A stretch of 61,927 nt of DNA from NCBI GenBank assembly GCA_018260425.1, contig JAGLBD010000010.1:1-61927 (forward strand). The letters are read 5' to 3'. Every line of letters begins with the position of its first letter. The stretch's first letter is position 1. Shown here in pieces: positions 16,855 through 26,657 of this stretch. The notes under the pieces were generated by a model. It was not told the origin of the DNA, searched no databases, and saw only the letters and a list, made by a program, of their open reading frames with translations. Made by a program: the position numbers and the translations under genes. This DNA comes from Pseudogulbenkiania sp. GTDB taxonomy: Bacteria > Pseudomonadota > Gammaproteobacteria > Burkholderiales > Chromobacteriaceae.

Positions 16855-18158
16855 AACTGCCAACTCTCCTGACCTTGACGTGCCTTCTACCGGCCGCGGC
16901 GGGCGCCGCGCCGGCGGGCGGGGCTTCCGACCTGTCGGTGGCGCCCCATCAGCAAAACCTGCAGTCGGTGCGCAAGGAGATCACCTCCCTGCAAAAAGAC
17001 ATCGCGCAGAAAGAAGCGGTGAAGAAGGAAGCGCAATCGGCTATCCAGCAATCCGAGCAGGCCATCAGCCGCACCAGTCAGGCACTGAAAACCCTCGAGA
17101 GCAAGAAGAGTGCATCGGCAAACGAATTGGCTACCTTGCGTGCGGAAATCAACCAGACCCGTCAGCGTATCGCGGTGACCCGCCAGCAGGTTATCCGCAT
17201 GCTGGGGGTGCAATACCGCAATGGCGACCATGATGCGATGAAGCTCATGTTCAATGCCGGCGACCCCAACCAGACCTCGCGCGACATGGTGTATTACCGC
17301 CATGTCGTCGAGGCCCGCCAGCAGCTGGTGGGCGATCTGAACATGCACCAGAAAGACCTGGAAGCCCTGTCGGCCAGGCTGGAAGATGAACTGTCCCGTC
17401 TGGACAACCTCTCGCACCGCAAGAGCACGGAAAAGAACCGGCTGATCGAAACCAAGACCGACAAGGAAAACACCGTCAATCAGTTGGCCAGCGACATCCA
17501 GAACCGCCAGGAACGCCTGACGCGGCTCAAGGAAGATGAAAAGCGCCTGACCAGCCTGATCAGCCAGATCAATCGCGAAATCCAGCGTCGCAAGGCGAAG
17601 GAAGCGGCCGAACGCAAAGCCCGTATCGAAGCGGCCCGCAAAGAAAACGAACGACGTCGCAAACTGGCCGACAACGCCCGCAAACAGGGCAAGCCGGTGC
17701 CCAGCGAGGCACGCCAGAGTGTGGCCATAGAGAAAGACCCTGCGGCGGAAGACAGCCAGCAAGGCCGCGAATTCAAGAGCCAGCAGGGTGGTTTGAAGCT
17801 GCCGGTCGCCGGTGAAATTACCGGACGCTTTGGTACGGCCCGCAGCGAAGGCACGACCTGGAAAGGGATTTTCATCAAGGCGACACCGGGTCAGGGCGTG
17901 CGGGTCATCGCGCCGGGACGGATTGTGTATGCAGATGCCTTGAGAGGTTTTGGTAATGCGGTTATCGTAGACCATGGTGGCAACTACATGTCCGTCTATA
18001 CCGGACTTGCCAGCATCGGACGCTCGGTCGGCGACACCGTCAAGGCACAAGATACCTTGGGTACCAGCGGCAAGCTGGACAACGGTGATACCGGCCTGTA
18101 CTTTGAAATACGCTATCTGGGCAGACCGGTGAATCCGCTGACCTGGGCACGCCAATAG
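16851..18158 (+). CDS. envC: EnvC-like murein hydrolase activator (degenerate M23/LytM)
   Basis: A 435-residue periplasmic protein that starts with GTG overlapping the gpmI stop. It has a signal peptide (about residues 1-20), a long coiled coil rich in Lys/Glu/Arg (about 30-275), and a C-terminal LytM domain (from KLPVAGEITGRFGTA). The LytM zinc ligands are missing: WKGIFI replaces the HxGxD-type element, and VYTGL stands where active enzymes have a Y-x-H. It should therefore act like E. coli EnvC, activating amidases at the division site rather than cutting peptidoglycan. ctpA follows at 26 bases. Confidence 0.9.
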   Translation: MKLPTLLTLTCLLPAAAGAAPAGGASDLSVAPHQQNLQSVRKEITSLQKDIAQKEAVKKEAQSAIQQSEQAISRTSQALKTLESKKSASANELATLRAEINQTRQRIAVTRQQVIRMLGVQYRNGDHDAMKLMFNAGDPNQTSRDMVYYRHVVEARQQLVGDLNMHQKDLEALSARLEDELSRLDNLSHRKSTEKNRLIETKTDKENTVNQLASDIQNRQERLTRLKEDEKRLTSLISQINREIQRRKAKEAAERKARIEAARKENERRRKLADNARKQGKPVPSEARQSVAIEKDPAAEDSQQGREFKSQQGGLKLPVAGEITGRFGTARSEGTTWKGIFIKATPGQGVRVIAPGRIVYADALRGFGNAVIVDHGGNYMSVYTGLASIGRSVGDTVKAQDTLGTSGKLDNGDTGLYFEIRYLGRPVNPLTWARQ

Positions 18159-18184
18159 GCGACATTCGGAGAAAACTGAATACC

Positions 18185-19627
18185 ATGAGCCGTCCTCGCA
18201 TCAAGAATCTGGTCCTTATCGTGGCCAGTGCGCTCGCAGGCGGAGCGCTGACTGTCAGCCTTCAAGCCTTCGCCGACAAAGAAGCTCCGGTTGCCCCGTT
18301 GCCGCTCAATGAACTTCGCACCTTTGCCGAAGTGTTTGGCCGCATCAAACAGGATTATGTCGAACCGGTCGATGACAAGAAGCTCATCAACGATGCCATC
18401 AAGGGCATGATTACCGGACTCGACCCGCATTCCGACTATTTCGACGCGGACTCCTTCAAGGAACTGCGCGAAGTGACGCAGGGCGAGTTTGGCGGCCTGG
18501 GCATCGAGATCAGTTCGGAAGACGGTTTGATCAAGGTGATCACGCCGATCGACGACACCCCGGCCTATCGGGCCGGAATGAAAAGCGGCGACTTGATCAT
18601 CAAGATCGATGATACGCCGGTGCGCGGCATGACCCCCAACGACGCCGTCAAGCGCATGAAGGGCAAACCCGGCACCAAGGTCACCCTGACCTTGCTGCGC
18701 AAGAACGAGAGCAAACCGCTGGTCATCACCCTGACCCGGGCCATCATCCGCTCCAAGAGCGTGAAATCCGGCATGATCGAACCGGGCTATGGCTATGTGC
18801 GCATCAGCCAGTTCCAGGATCCCACCACGGCCAATATGGCCGAAGCCATCACCACCCTGTACCGCCAGAACAAAGCTCCGCTCAAAGGGCTGGTGCTGGA
18901 TCTGCGCGGCAACGGCGGCGGTGTACTGAATGGTGCGGTGGGCGTAGCCGCCGCCTTCCTGCCCAAAGACAGTCTGGTGGTCTACACCGAAGGGCGTGCC
19001 TCCGACTCGAAGATGAAGCTGTACGCGAGCGTCAACAACTACGCGGCGCCCAACCAGCCTGATCCGCTGGCCAAGCTGCCGGCCGAGGTTCGCAAGGTGC
19101 CGCTGGTGGTGCTGGTCAACGCCGGCTCGGCATCGGCCTCGGAAATCGTTGCCGGTGCCCTGCAGGACAGCAAGCGTGCCTTGATTCTGGGGACCCAGAC
19201 CTTCGGCAAGGGCTCGGTGCAGTCCATCCTGCCGCTCGGCACCCAGGGCGGGATGAAACTGACCACCGCCCGTTACTTCACCCCGGGCGGCCATTCCATT
19301 CAGGCCAAGGGCATCACGCCGGACGTGGTCGTCGAGAATGGTACGCTGACCACCGAAGAACAGGCATTGCGCATCCGCGAGGCTGACCTCGAGCATCATC
19401 TGTCCAACCCGAACGGCGAGGACAAACCGGATGCCAAAGCCGTGAAAAAAGTGGCGCCACCGGCAGCCCCTGCCACACCGGCCGTTCCGGCAACGCCGGC
19501 GGGCAAGGCTCCCCGTGACGAAGAGGCTCCGGTCAGCGGCATTCCATCGCCGAAGAACGACTTCCAGCTGTCCCAGGCCATCACCACCCTCAAGGTGCAG
19601 CAACTACTGCTCAAGAAGGGTAACTGA
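18185..19627 (+). CDS. ctpA: Carboxy-terminal processing protease, S41A family
   Basis: A periplasmic serine protease of 480 residues: signal peptide/anchor (about 8-31), N-terminal helices with GLDPHSDYFD, a PDZ domain (FGGLGIEI to PLVITLTRAIIRS), and the S41 core with the nucleophile segment GSASASE and the general-base Lys in FGKGSVQ. The C-terminus has a Pro/Ala-rich stretch (VAPPAAPATPA) that may be a flexible linker. Family members trim periplasmic and outer-membrane proteins and can control peptidoglycan hydrolases, which fits the EnvC neighbour. Confidence 0.95.
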   Translation: MSRPRIKNLVLIVASALAGGALTVSLQAFADKEAPVAPLPLNELRTFAEVFGRIKQDYVEPVDDKKLINDAIKGMITGLDPHSDYFDADSFKELREVTQGEFGGLGIEISSEDGLIKVITPIDDTPAYRAGMKSGDLIIKIDDTPVRGMTPNDAVKRMKGKPGTKVTLTLLRKNESKPLVITLTRAIIRSKSVKSGMIEPGYGYVRISQFQDPTTANMAEAITTLYRQNKAPLKGLVLDLRGNGGGVLNGAVGVAAAFLPKDSLVVYTEGRASDSKMKLYASVNNYAAPNQPDPLAKLPAEVRKVPLVVLVNAGSASASEIVAGALQDSKRALILGTQTFGKGSVQSILPLGTQGGMKLTTARYFTPGGHSIQAKGITPDVVVENGTLTTEEQALRIREADLEHHLSNPNGEDKPDAKAVKKVAPPAAPATPAVPATPAGKAPRDEEAPVSGIPSPKNDFQLSQAITTLKVQQLLLKKGN

Positions 19628-19660
19628 GCCCAGGACCGTTCATTGACTCCGTCTTCACAC

Positions 19661-19692
19661 CCGCCCGGCAACGATCCGGGCGGATTGTTTTA
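19661..19692 (+). terminator. Terminator after ctpA
   Basis: An 8-bp stem CCGCCCGG/CCGGGCGG with a 7-nt loop, followed by ATTGTTTTAG. It separates the gpmI-envC-ctpA group from argA. Confidence 0.75.
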
Positions 19693-19704
19693 GAGGTTGG
19701 CCCC

Positions 19705-21012
19705 ATGCTGACACGCGAGTTCGTGCTTTCCTTCCGGGAAGCCGCCCCCTACATCAACGCCTTTCGCGGCAAGACCTTCGTGGTCGCCGTGAGTGGCGAA
19801 ACCGTGGCCGATGGCCATTTTCCGGGACTTGCCCAAGACATCAACCTGCTCACCACGCTGGGCGTGCGCATCGTACTGGTGCATGGCATCCGTCCGCAAA
19901 TCGACTCCCTGCTCGGCAAACAGGGCATCGCCCGTCACTTCCACCGGGAAAAGCGTATTACCGACCTGCCGACCATGGACATCGTCAAGCAAGCGGTTGG
20001 ACTGGCACGCCACGAGATCGAGGCGACCTTGTCGATGGGCATGCCCAACTCGCCGATGCATGGCTCCCACCTGCGGATCTCCGGCGGCAACATGCTGACA
20101 GCCCAGCCTATTGGGGTTATCGACGGCATGGACATGCAGTACACCGGTCAGGTGCGCCGCATCGATGTCGCCGCCATCACCCAGCGTCTGGAAGCCGGCG
20201 ATCTGGTGATGCTCTCGCCGATTGGCTACTCGCCCACCGGCGAAGCCTTCAACCTGACCATGGAAGAAGTCGCCACGCACACCGCCATCGCGCTGAAAGC
20301 CGAGAAGCTGATTTTTCTGGTGGATGGTCGTGGCGTCATTTCCATTGAAGACAAACTGCTCAGCACCCTGACCGCGCAGCAAGCCGAAGAACTGCATCGG
20401 GGCGGCAACCTGCCCAATGACGTCACGCTCTACCTGCCCTATGTGATTCGCGCCACCCGCGACGGGGTATCGCGTGCGCATCTGGTCAGCAGCAAGGAAG
20501 ACGGCGCACTGCTCGCCGAGCTGTTCACCCGCGGCGGCAATGGCACGATGATTGCCCGCGACCCGCTGGTGCGGGTACGTACCGCCACGATTGACGATAT
20601 CGGCGACATTCTCGGCCTGATCCGTCCGCTGGAGGAGCAAGGCATTCTGGTCAAGCGCAGCCGGGAACTGCTCGAGATGGAAATCGGGAACTATTCGGTG
20701 CTTGAGCACGACAAACGTATTTATGGCTGTGTGGCCATGCACGCGTTTACCGATGCAGAAACCGCAGAACTGGCCTGTCTCGCCGTCTCGAGCGACCATC
20801 GCGACGCCGGGTTTGGCGAAGCGCTGCTCAACCATGTCGAGTATCAGGCGCGTGCCCGCGGGCTGGCATCGTTATTCGTATTGACCACGCAAACGGCGCA
20901 CTGGTTCGTCGAGCGCGGCTTTGTGGAAACCGAGCCGAGCCGTCTACCGATGTCGCGTCAGGAAATGTACAACTATCAGCGCCGTTCGAAGGTTTTCATT
21001 AAAACCCTCTAG
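19705..21012 (+). CDS. argA: N-acetylglutamate synthase (amino-acid N-acetyltransferase)
   Basis: The first step of arginine synthesis, acetyl-CoA + glutamate to N-acetylglutamate. The 435 residues hold an N-terminal amino-acid-kinase-like domain (about 1-285; [16 protein letters not shown]) used for arginine feedback, and a C-terminal GNAT domain (about 290-435; [18 protein letters not shown] as acetyl-CoA loop, [16 protein letters not shown]). This two-domain form is the classical proteobacterial ArgA. AGAGG lies before the ATG. Another, degenerate ArgB-like protein is encoded at 27835-28677. Confidence 0.96.
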   Translation: MLTREFVLSFREAAPYINAFRGKTFVVAVSGETVADGHFPGLAQDINLLTTLGVRIVLVHGIRPQIDSLLGKQGIARHFHREKRITDLPTMDIVKQAVGLARHEIEATLSMGMPNSPMHGSHLRISGGNMLTAQPIGVIDGMDMQYTGQVRRIDVAAITQRLEAGDLVMLSPIGYSPTGEAFNLTMEEVATHTAIALKAEKLIFLVDGRGVISIEDKLLSTLTAQQAEELHRGGNLPNDVTLYLPYVIRATRDGVSRAHLVSSKEDGALLAELFTRGGNGTMIARDPLVRVRTATIDDIGDILGLIRPLEEQGILVKRSRELLEMEIGNYSVLEHDKRIYGCVAMHAFTDAETAELACLAVSSDHRDAGFGEALLNHVEYQARARGLASLFVLTTQTAHWFVERGFVETEPSRLPMSRQEMYNYQRRSKVFIKTL

Positions 21013-21107
21013 GCCATTGCCCTTGCCGGCAGCGGGGTTGGAAGCCGCGCTGCCTTGTGCCACAATCACGGCATCGAGCATCAAGGCACTTTATTTCAGG
21101 ATATACC

Positions 21108-21380
21108 ATGGCCAGAACCGTCAATTGCATCAAACTCGGCCGCGAAGCCGAAGGAATGGATTTCCCGCCGCTGCCAGGCGAACTTGGCAAGCGCGTGTAC
21201 GAATGTGTTTCCAAGGAAGCCTGGCAAGGCTGGCTGCGTTATCAGACCATGCTGATCAACGAAAACCGGCTCAGTCTCGCCGATGCGCGTGCGCGTCAGT
21301 ATCTGGCTCACCAAATGGAAGCGTATTTCTTTGGTCAAGGTGCAGATGCCCCAGCAGGATATACCCCTCCTGTTGCGTAA
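21108..21380 (+). CDS. yggX: Probable Fe(II)-trafficking protein (YggX family)
   Basis: 90 residues from the ATG at 21108 ([21 protein letters not shown]), the standard family start; an upstream start at 21057 adds a non-conserved leader. The conserved Cys7, [24 protein letters not shown] and YFFGQGAD match the family. YggX protects iron-sulfur proteins against oxidative damage. It is monocistronic with a strong terminator directly after. Confidence 0.95.
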   Translation: MARTVNCIKLGREAEGMDFPPLPGELGKRVYECVSKEAWQGWLRYQTMLINENRLSLADARARQYLAHQMEAYFFGQGADAPAGYTPPVA

Positions 21381-21392
21381 TGCATTATCATA

Positions 21393-21420
21393 AAAGCCCT
21401 CGTTTCAGAGGGCTTTGTCA
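21393..21420 (+). terminator. Terminator after yggX
   Basis: A 9-bp stem AAAGCCCTC/GAGGGCTTT with a 6-nt loop, followed by GTCAATTT. The A-rich left flank may make it work on both strands. Confidence 0.85.
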
Positions 21421-21444
21421 ATTTCGGGATGGGCTCGCCGTACT

Positions 21445-23502
21445 ATGTCACACCAGCAAGATTTGATGCTCAATCGCGAACTCGGCTTGATCGAGTTCAA
21501 CCGCCGTGTTCTCGCTCAGGCAGAAGACCCGCGCCTGCCCTTGCTTGAACGCCTCAAATTCCTGTGTATCGTCTCCTCCAATCTGGACGAGTTTTTCGAA
21601 GTGCGCATCGCCTGGCTCAAAGAAGCGGCGCTGCACACCCCCGATCGCATCCTGCCGGATGGCACCACGCCCATTCAGGCATTGAAGCAGGTCTCGGATG
21701 CCGCCCGCGAACTGATCCGCGAACAGTACGCGGTGATGCGTGACAACCTGTTCCCGGCATTGCGGGAAGAAAGCATTGTCTTCCTGCGCCGCAACGAATG
21801 GGATGAGAGCCAGCAGCTCTGGGTCCGTGACTTCTTCTTCCGGGAATTGATGCCGATCCTGACCCCCATTGGTCTCGACCCCTCGCATCCCTTCCCCAAG
21901 GTACTCAACAAGAGTCTTAACTTTGCCGTCGAACTGGACGGCCGCGATGCCTTCGGACGCGAATCGGGCATCGCCATTGTTCAGGCACCGCGCATTCTGC
22001 CGCGCGTCATCCGCATGCCCCCGGAGTTGTGCGCCGGCCACCGCCACACCTTCGTGTTCCTGTCCTCCATCCTTCACTCGCACATGCACGAGTTGTTCCT
22101 CGGCATGACGGTTAAAGGCTGCTACCAGTTCCGCGTCACGCGCGACAGCGAATTGAACGTGGAAGACGAAGACCTGAAAAACCTGCGTACCGCCTTGCAG
22201 GGTGAATTGCGCCAGCGCCAGTTCGGCAATGCCGTACGTCTGGAAATTGCCGATACCTGCCCGCAGCATATGGAGGACTTCCTCCTGACCCAGTTCAACC
22301 TCGACCCGCGCGATGTCTATCGCGTCGACGGCCCGGTGAATCTGGTGCGGCTGATGCAGGTACCGGATCTGGTTGACCGTCCCGACCTCAAGTTCGCGCC
22401 GTTCATCCCGACGCTGCCCGTATCGCTGGAAAAGAAAGCCGGACTGTTCGAAGCCGTCAGCGACGGCGACATCCTGCTGCATCACCCCTATCAGAGTTTC
22501 CAGCCGGTCATCGACCTGCTGAATCTCGCCGCCACCGACCCGCAAGTGGTCGCCATCAAGATGACGGTGTACCGTACCGGTACCGACTCGGTATTGATGG
22601 AGTCGCTGATTGCCGCTGCCCGGGCCGGCAAGCAGGTCACGGTGGTTCTGGAGCTGATGGCGCGCTTCGACGAAGAAGCCAATATCAGTTGGGCCACCCG
22701 ACTGGAAGATGCCGGCGCGCACGTGGTCTACGGGGTCTATGGCTACAAGGTCCACGCCAAGATGCTGATGGTGGTGCGCCGCGAAGAACACGGCCTGCGT
22801 CGCTATGTCCATCTGGGGACCGGCAACTACCACCCGCGCACGGCACGCATGTACACCGACTTCGGCTTGCTGACCTGCAACGAGGATATCGCCAGCGACG
22901 TCAATGACATCTTTGTCCAGCTGACCGGGCTTGGCCGCGCCAGTAAGCTCAAACTACTGTTCCAGAGTCCGTTCAGCCTGCACAGCATGATCATGAGCGC
23001 CATCGAACGCGAGATCGACAACGCCACGCAAGGCAAGCCGGCGCAAATTATCGCCAAGATGAACGCCTTGCTGGAGCCGCAGGTGATTCACGCGCTCTAC
23101 CGCGCGAGTCAGGCCGGGGTCAAGATCCAGCTGATCGTGCGTGGCGTTTGCGCGCTGCGCCCCGGCGTGGAAGGTCTTTCCGAAAACATTACCGTGCGCT
23201 CTATCGTCGGACGTTTTCTGGAACATCCACGGGTGTTCTACTTCTATAACAACCGTGAAGAAAACCTGTTCTTCGCCAGCGCCGACTGGATGGGCCGTAA
23301 CTTCTTCCGTCGCATCGAAACCTGCGTGCCGGTGCTGGATGTGAAGATCAAGAAACGGTTGATCCGCGAAGGTCTGCGCATTTACCTGGAAGACAACGTC
23401 AACGCCTGGGACATGCAAAGTGACGGTTCCTACCGACGCCGCACCTCGCGTGCCAAAGAGAAGTGCGCCCAAGTGATGCTGATGGAAGAATACACCCGCT
23501 GA
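21445..23502 (+). CDS. ppk1: Polyphosphate kinase 1
   Basis: Makes inorganic polyphosphate from ATP. 685 residues from the ATG at 21445 (MSHQQDLMLNRELGLIEFNRRVL); an upstream in-frame start at 21415 overlaps the yggX terminator. It has the N-domain LIEFNRRVLAQAED, SSNLDEFFEVR, HHPYQSF, and the catalytic His segment VHAKMLM followed by HLGTGNYHPRTA; the second PLD-like half includes FASADWMGRNFFRR. The DUF456 gene begins at its stop codon. Confidence 0.97.
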   Translation: MSHQQDLMLNRELGLIEFNRRVLAQAEDPRLPLLERLKFLCIVSSNLDEFFEVRIAWLKEAALHTPDRILPDGTTPIQALKQVSDAARELIREQYAVMRDNLFPALREESIVFLRRNEWDESQQLWVRDFFFRELMPILTPIGLDPSHPFPKVLNKSLNFAVELDGRDAFGRESGIAIVQAPRILPRVIRMPPELCAGHRHTFVFLSSILHSHMHELFLGMTVKGCYQFRVTRDSELNVEDEDLKNLRTALQGELRQRQFGNAVRLEIADTCPQHMEDFLLTQFNLDPRDVYRVDGPVNLVRLMQVPDLVDRPDLKFAPFIPTLPVSLEKKAGLFEAVSDGDILLHHPYQSFQPVIDLLNLAATDPQVVAIKMTVYRTGTDSVLMESLIAAARAGKQVTVVLELMARFDEEANISWATRLEDAGAHVVYGVYGYKVHAKMLMVVRREEHGLRRYVHLGTGNYHPRTARMYTDFGLLTCNEDIASDVNDIFVQLTGLGRASKLKLLFQSPFSLHSMIMSAIEREIDNATQGKPAQIIAKMNALLEPQVIHALYRASQAGVKIQLIVRGVCALRPGVEGLSENITVRSIVGRFLEHPRVFYFYNNREENLFFASADWMGRNFFRRIETCVPVLDVKIKKRLIREGLRIYLEDNVNAWDMQSDGSYRRRTSRAKEKCAQVMLMEEYTR

Positions 23503-23987
23503 TGACCGTACAACTGCTGTATTACGGCCTCGCGGTGGTGTTGGTGCTGATCGGGCTGGCCGGGACGATTGTCCCCGCCCTGCCCGGGCTACCGGTCATG
23601 CTGGCCGGGCTGATTCTCGCCGCCTGGGCCGATGACTTCCGCCATGTCGGCACGGCCAGCATCGTGGTGATGACGACGCTGGCGGCCATTGGCATGCTGA
23701 TCGATCTGCTGGCCGGCCTGTTCGGCGCCAAAAAGACCGGAGCCAGCCGTCAGGCGCTGACCGGCGCCTTTCTGGGCGGACTGCTCGGTATGTTCTTTGG
23801 CTTGCCCGGAGTGATTTTCGGGCCGGTGCTGGGCGCCATGCTGGGCGAGTGGCTGGCGCGCCGCCAGTTCACGCAGGCCGGACGAGTCGGCATCGGAACA
23901 TTTCTGGGATTTTTGGCGGGCACGGCGGCCAAACTGGGCTGTGCTTTTGCCATGCTGGCCACCTTCGCGCTGGCAGTAATCCTGTGA
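23502..23987 (+). CDS. DUF456 domain membrane protein
   Basis: 161 residues from the ATG that overlaps the ppk1 stop by one base (TGATG). It is a small, very hydrophobic protein with about four helices and the Gly-rich DUF456 pattern (GTIVPALPGLPVMLAGL, then GLPGVIFGPVLGAMLGEW, GTFLGFLAGTAAKLG). The function is unknown. Translational coupling to ppk1 suggests co-expression, but the sequence gives no direct link to polyphosphate. Confidence 0.8.
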   Translation: MTVQLLYYGLAVVLVLIGLAGTIVPALPGLPVMLAGLILAAWADDFRHVGTASIVVMTTLAAIGMLIDLLAGLFGAKKTGASRQALTGAFLGGLLGMFFGLPGVIFGPVLGAMLGEWLARRQFTQAGRVGIGTFLGFLAGTAAKLGCAFAMLATFALAVIL

Positions 23988-24039
23988 TTTGGTACACTCT
24001 TGCTCATCGCTTTATTTTGTAGACACTACGGATACGTCA

Positions 24040-25707
24040 ATGTCACAGCAATACGTGTTTTCCATGCTGCGAGTCAGCAAGGTCGTGCCGCCGAAACGGC
24101 AGATCATCAAAGATATCTCCCTGAGCTTTTTCCCGGGTGCCAAGATTGGCCTGCTGGGTCTGAACGGCTCGGGTAAATCCACCGTCCTGCGCATCATGGC
24201 CGGCCTCGACAAGGAAATCGAGGGTGAAGCCATCCCGATGCCGGGCATCAATATCGGTTACCTGCCGCAGGAACCGGAACTGAACCCGTCCCATACCGTT
24301 CGCGAAGCCGTGGAAGAAGGCTTGGGCGATGTGATGGTGGCGCAGAAGAAGCTGGACGAAATCTACGCCGCCTATGCGGAGCCCGATGCCGATTTCGACT
24401 TCCTCGCGGCAGAACAAGCCAAGTATGAAGCCATTCTCGCCGCCAGCGACGGCAGCGCAGAACAACAACTGGAAATTGCCGCCGACGCCTTGCGGCTGCC
24501 GGCTTGGGATGCGCAAATCGAACATCTCTCCGGCGGTGAAAAGCGTCGCGTCGCCTTGTGCAAACTGTTGCTGTCCAAGCCGGACATGCTGTTGCTCGAC
24601 GAACCGACCAACCACCTGGACGCCGAATCGGTCGAGTGGCTGGAACAGTTCCTGGTGCGTTTCCCCGGCACCGTGGTCGCTGTCACCCACGACCGCTACT
24701 TCCTCGACAACGCGGCCGAGTGGATTCTTGAACTGGACCGCGGCCACGGCATTCCCTGGAAAGGCAACTACTCCTCCTGGCTGGACCAGAAGGAAGCCCG
24801 CCTGAAACAGGAAGAGTCCAACGAGTCGGCCCGCCAGAAAGCCATCAAGAAAGAGTTGGAATGGGTACGCCAGAATCCCAAGGGACGCCAGGCAAAATCC
24901 AAAGCCCGTATCGCCCGCTTCGAAGAGTTGTCCAGCCAGGATTACCAGAAGCGCAACGAAACCCAGGAAATCTTCATCCCGGTGGGTGAGCGTCTGGGTA
25001 ACGAGGTGATCGAATTCAACAATGTCAGCAAAGCCTTTGGCGACCGCCTGCTGATTGATGATCTGTCCTTCAAGGTACCGGCCGGTGCGATCGTCGGCAT
25101 TATCGGCCCTAACGGCGCCGGTAAATCGACACTGTTCCGCATGATTGCCGGACAAGACACACCGGACAGCGGCGAAGTGAATGTCGGCTCCACCGTGAAA
25201 CTGGCCTTTGTCGATCAGAGCCGTGGCTCGCTCAGCAGTGAAAAGACCGTCTTCGAAGAGATCTCCGACGGTCATGACATTCTGACTGTGGGACGCTACG
25301 AAACCCCGTCGCGTGCCTATATCGGCCGCTTCAACTTCAAGGGCGCCGACCAGCAGAAGATCGTCGGCAATCTGTCCGGGGGGGAACGTGGTCGTCTGCA
25401 CTTGGCCAAGACGCTGATTTCCGGCGGCAACGTTCTGCTGCTTGACGAACCTTCCAACGACCTTGACGTCGAAACCCTGCGCGCGCTGGAAGATGCCCTG
25501 CTGGAGTTTGCCGGCTCCGTCATGGTGATCAGCCACGACCGCTGGTTCCTTGACCGGATCGCCACCCACATTCTTGCCTGCGAAGGCGACTCGAAGTGGG
25601 TGTTCTTCGACGGGAACTATCAGGAATACGAAGCCGACAAGAAGAAGCGTCTTGGCGAAGAAGGTGCCAAGCCGAAACGGATTCGCTACAAACCGATTTC
25701 GCGTTGA
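24040..25707 (+). CDS. ettA: Energy-dependent translational throttle protein EttA (ABC-F)
   Basis: A ribosome-associated ABC-F ATPase without membrane domains; it gates the first peptide bond according to the ATP/ADP ratio. From the ATG at 24040 ([14 protein letters not shown]) it is 555 residues, the usual EttA length. It has two ABC cassettes: Walker [10 protein letters not shown], signature HLSGGEKRR, and [11 protein letters not shown]; then [18 protein letters not shown], and [11 protein letters not shown]. The interdomain linker with [19 protein letters not shown] is characteristic. A strong terminator follows. Confidence 0.97.
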   Translation: MSQQYVFSMLRVSKVVPPKRQIIKDISLSFFPGAKIGLLGLNGSGKSTVLRIMAGLDKEIEGEAIPMPGINIGYLPQEPELNPSHTVREAVEEGLGDVMVAQKKLDEIYAAYAEPDADFDFLAAEQAKYEAILAASDGSAEQQLEIAADALRLPAWDAQIEHLSGGEKRRVALCKLLLSKPDMLLLDEPTNHLDAESVEWLEQFLVRFPGTVVAVTHDRYFLDNAAEWILELDRGHGIPWKGNYSSWLDQKEARLKQEESNESARQKAIKKELEWVRQNPKGRQAKSKARIARFEELSSQDYQKRNETQEIFIPVGERLGNEVIEFNNVSKAFGDRLLIDDLSFKVPAGAIVGIIGPNGAGKSTLFRMIAGQDTPDSGEVNVGSTVKLAFVDQSRGSLSSEKTVFEEISDGHDILTVGRYETPSRAYIGRFNFKGADQQKIVGNLSGGERGRLHLAKTLISGGNVLLLDEPSNDLDVETLRALEDALLEFAGSVMVISHDRWFLDRIATHILACEGDSKWVFFDGNYQEYEADKKKRLGEEGAKPKRIRYKPISR

Positions 25708-25728
25708 TTACTGCGCACCCGTCACACG

Positions 25729-25756
25729 AACCGGCCCCTTGGGCCGGTTTTGTTTT
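25729..25756 (+). terminator. Terminator after ettA
   Basis: A 9-bp stem AACCGGCCC/GGGCCGGTT with a 3-nt loop, then TTGTTTTA. Confidence 0.9.
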
Positions 25757-25857
25757 ACCCTCTTCGACTTCAACGAAGACTATTCATAGTGGAACTTCGT
25801 ATAGTAAAAGCCAGGGAGACGCTGTAGATTGGTAGTGATATCCCACTTGGAAATCTT

Positions 25858-26607
25858 ATGCTACCTAGCCTGCGACTGACTGGACTGCGTCTGGCGATAT
25901 TCACGGCCTTGCTGCTGGTTGGCCGGTTATGTCATGCCGACACCACGGTGACCATCGCATTCGGCGAAACCCTTGCGCCCTACGTCATCGAAGAAACCGA
26001 ATCGGGCCTGGAGCTTGACGTCATCAGGGCGGCCTTGAAGGAAGAGGGCCTGACACTCAAGGCGGTATTTTTTCCGCAAAAAAGACTGCCTTTGCTGCTC
26101 GGCCACCGGCAAGTGGACGGGGTGAGTCTGATGACCGACAAGACAGCGCCGGCCGCCGCGCTGTCCGACGTCTATATCTCCTATGAAGACTACGCGATCA
26201 CCGTGGCCAGCAAGGGCATCAGCCTCGAGACGATCAGCGAATTGCGCAAGTACCGTGTCGCGGGGTTTCCGCTGGCCAGCCAGCTATTCGGCCCGGAATT
26301 TCAGGCCATGGTCAAAGAGAATCCTTCCTATAGCGAACCCTCTAGCCAAATCGACCAAAACCGCCTGCTCTATCGCGACGTCATCGACGTCGTGGTTGGC
26401 GACAAGCGTATTTTTCATTACTACAACACTGTGCTGATCCAGCAAAAACTGGAACGTCCGGTCGAGGTCACCCTCCATCCCCTGTTCGCCCGTCAGTCTT
26501 ACCGGGTGGCATTCCGTGACCAACGCCTGCGCAACCGCTTCAACCATGGTTTGGCCGCGATCATGCGTAAAGGGATTTATCAGCAAATCTCACAAAAGTA
26601 CCAATGA
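25858..26607 (+). CDS. Periplasmic solute-binding protein, family 3-like (orphan)
   Basis: 249 residues with a signal peptide (about 1-27, cleavage near CHA-D). The mature part has the bacterial extracellular solute-binding fold of the amino-acid type: ETLAPYVIEETESGLELDVIRAAL, PQKRLPLLLGHRQVDG, and a late LRNRFNHGLAAIMRKGIYQQISQKY. No ABC permease or ATPase genes are adjacent. A GGDEF gene starts 50 bases downstream, so a sensory role feeding the cyclase is conceivable but not shown. The ligand cannot be told. Confidence 0.8.
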   Translation: MLPSLRLTGLRLAIFTALLLVGRLCHADTTVTIAFGETLAPYVIEETESGLELDVIRAALKEEGLTLKAVFFPQKRLPLLLGHRQVDGVSLMTDKTAPAAALSDVYISYEDYAITVASKGISLETISELRKYRVAGFPLASQLFGPEFQAMVKENPSYSEPSSQIDQNRLLYRDVIDVVVGDKRIFHYYNTVLIQQKLERPVEVTLHPLFARQSYRVAFRDQRLRNRFNHGLAAIMRKGIYQQISQKYQ

Positions 26608-26657
26608 CAAAGTGATTGATGTCATCATTCGATGCGAATCATTATTAAGCAAAGTAC

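Noticed and set aside
15355-16863. 502-codon minus-strand frame opposite gpmI
   Set aside because: Same cause as above; the plus-strand frame encodes a textbook GpmI.
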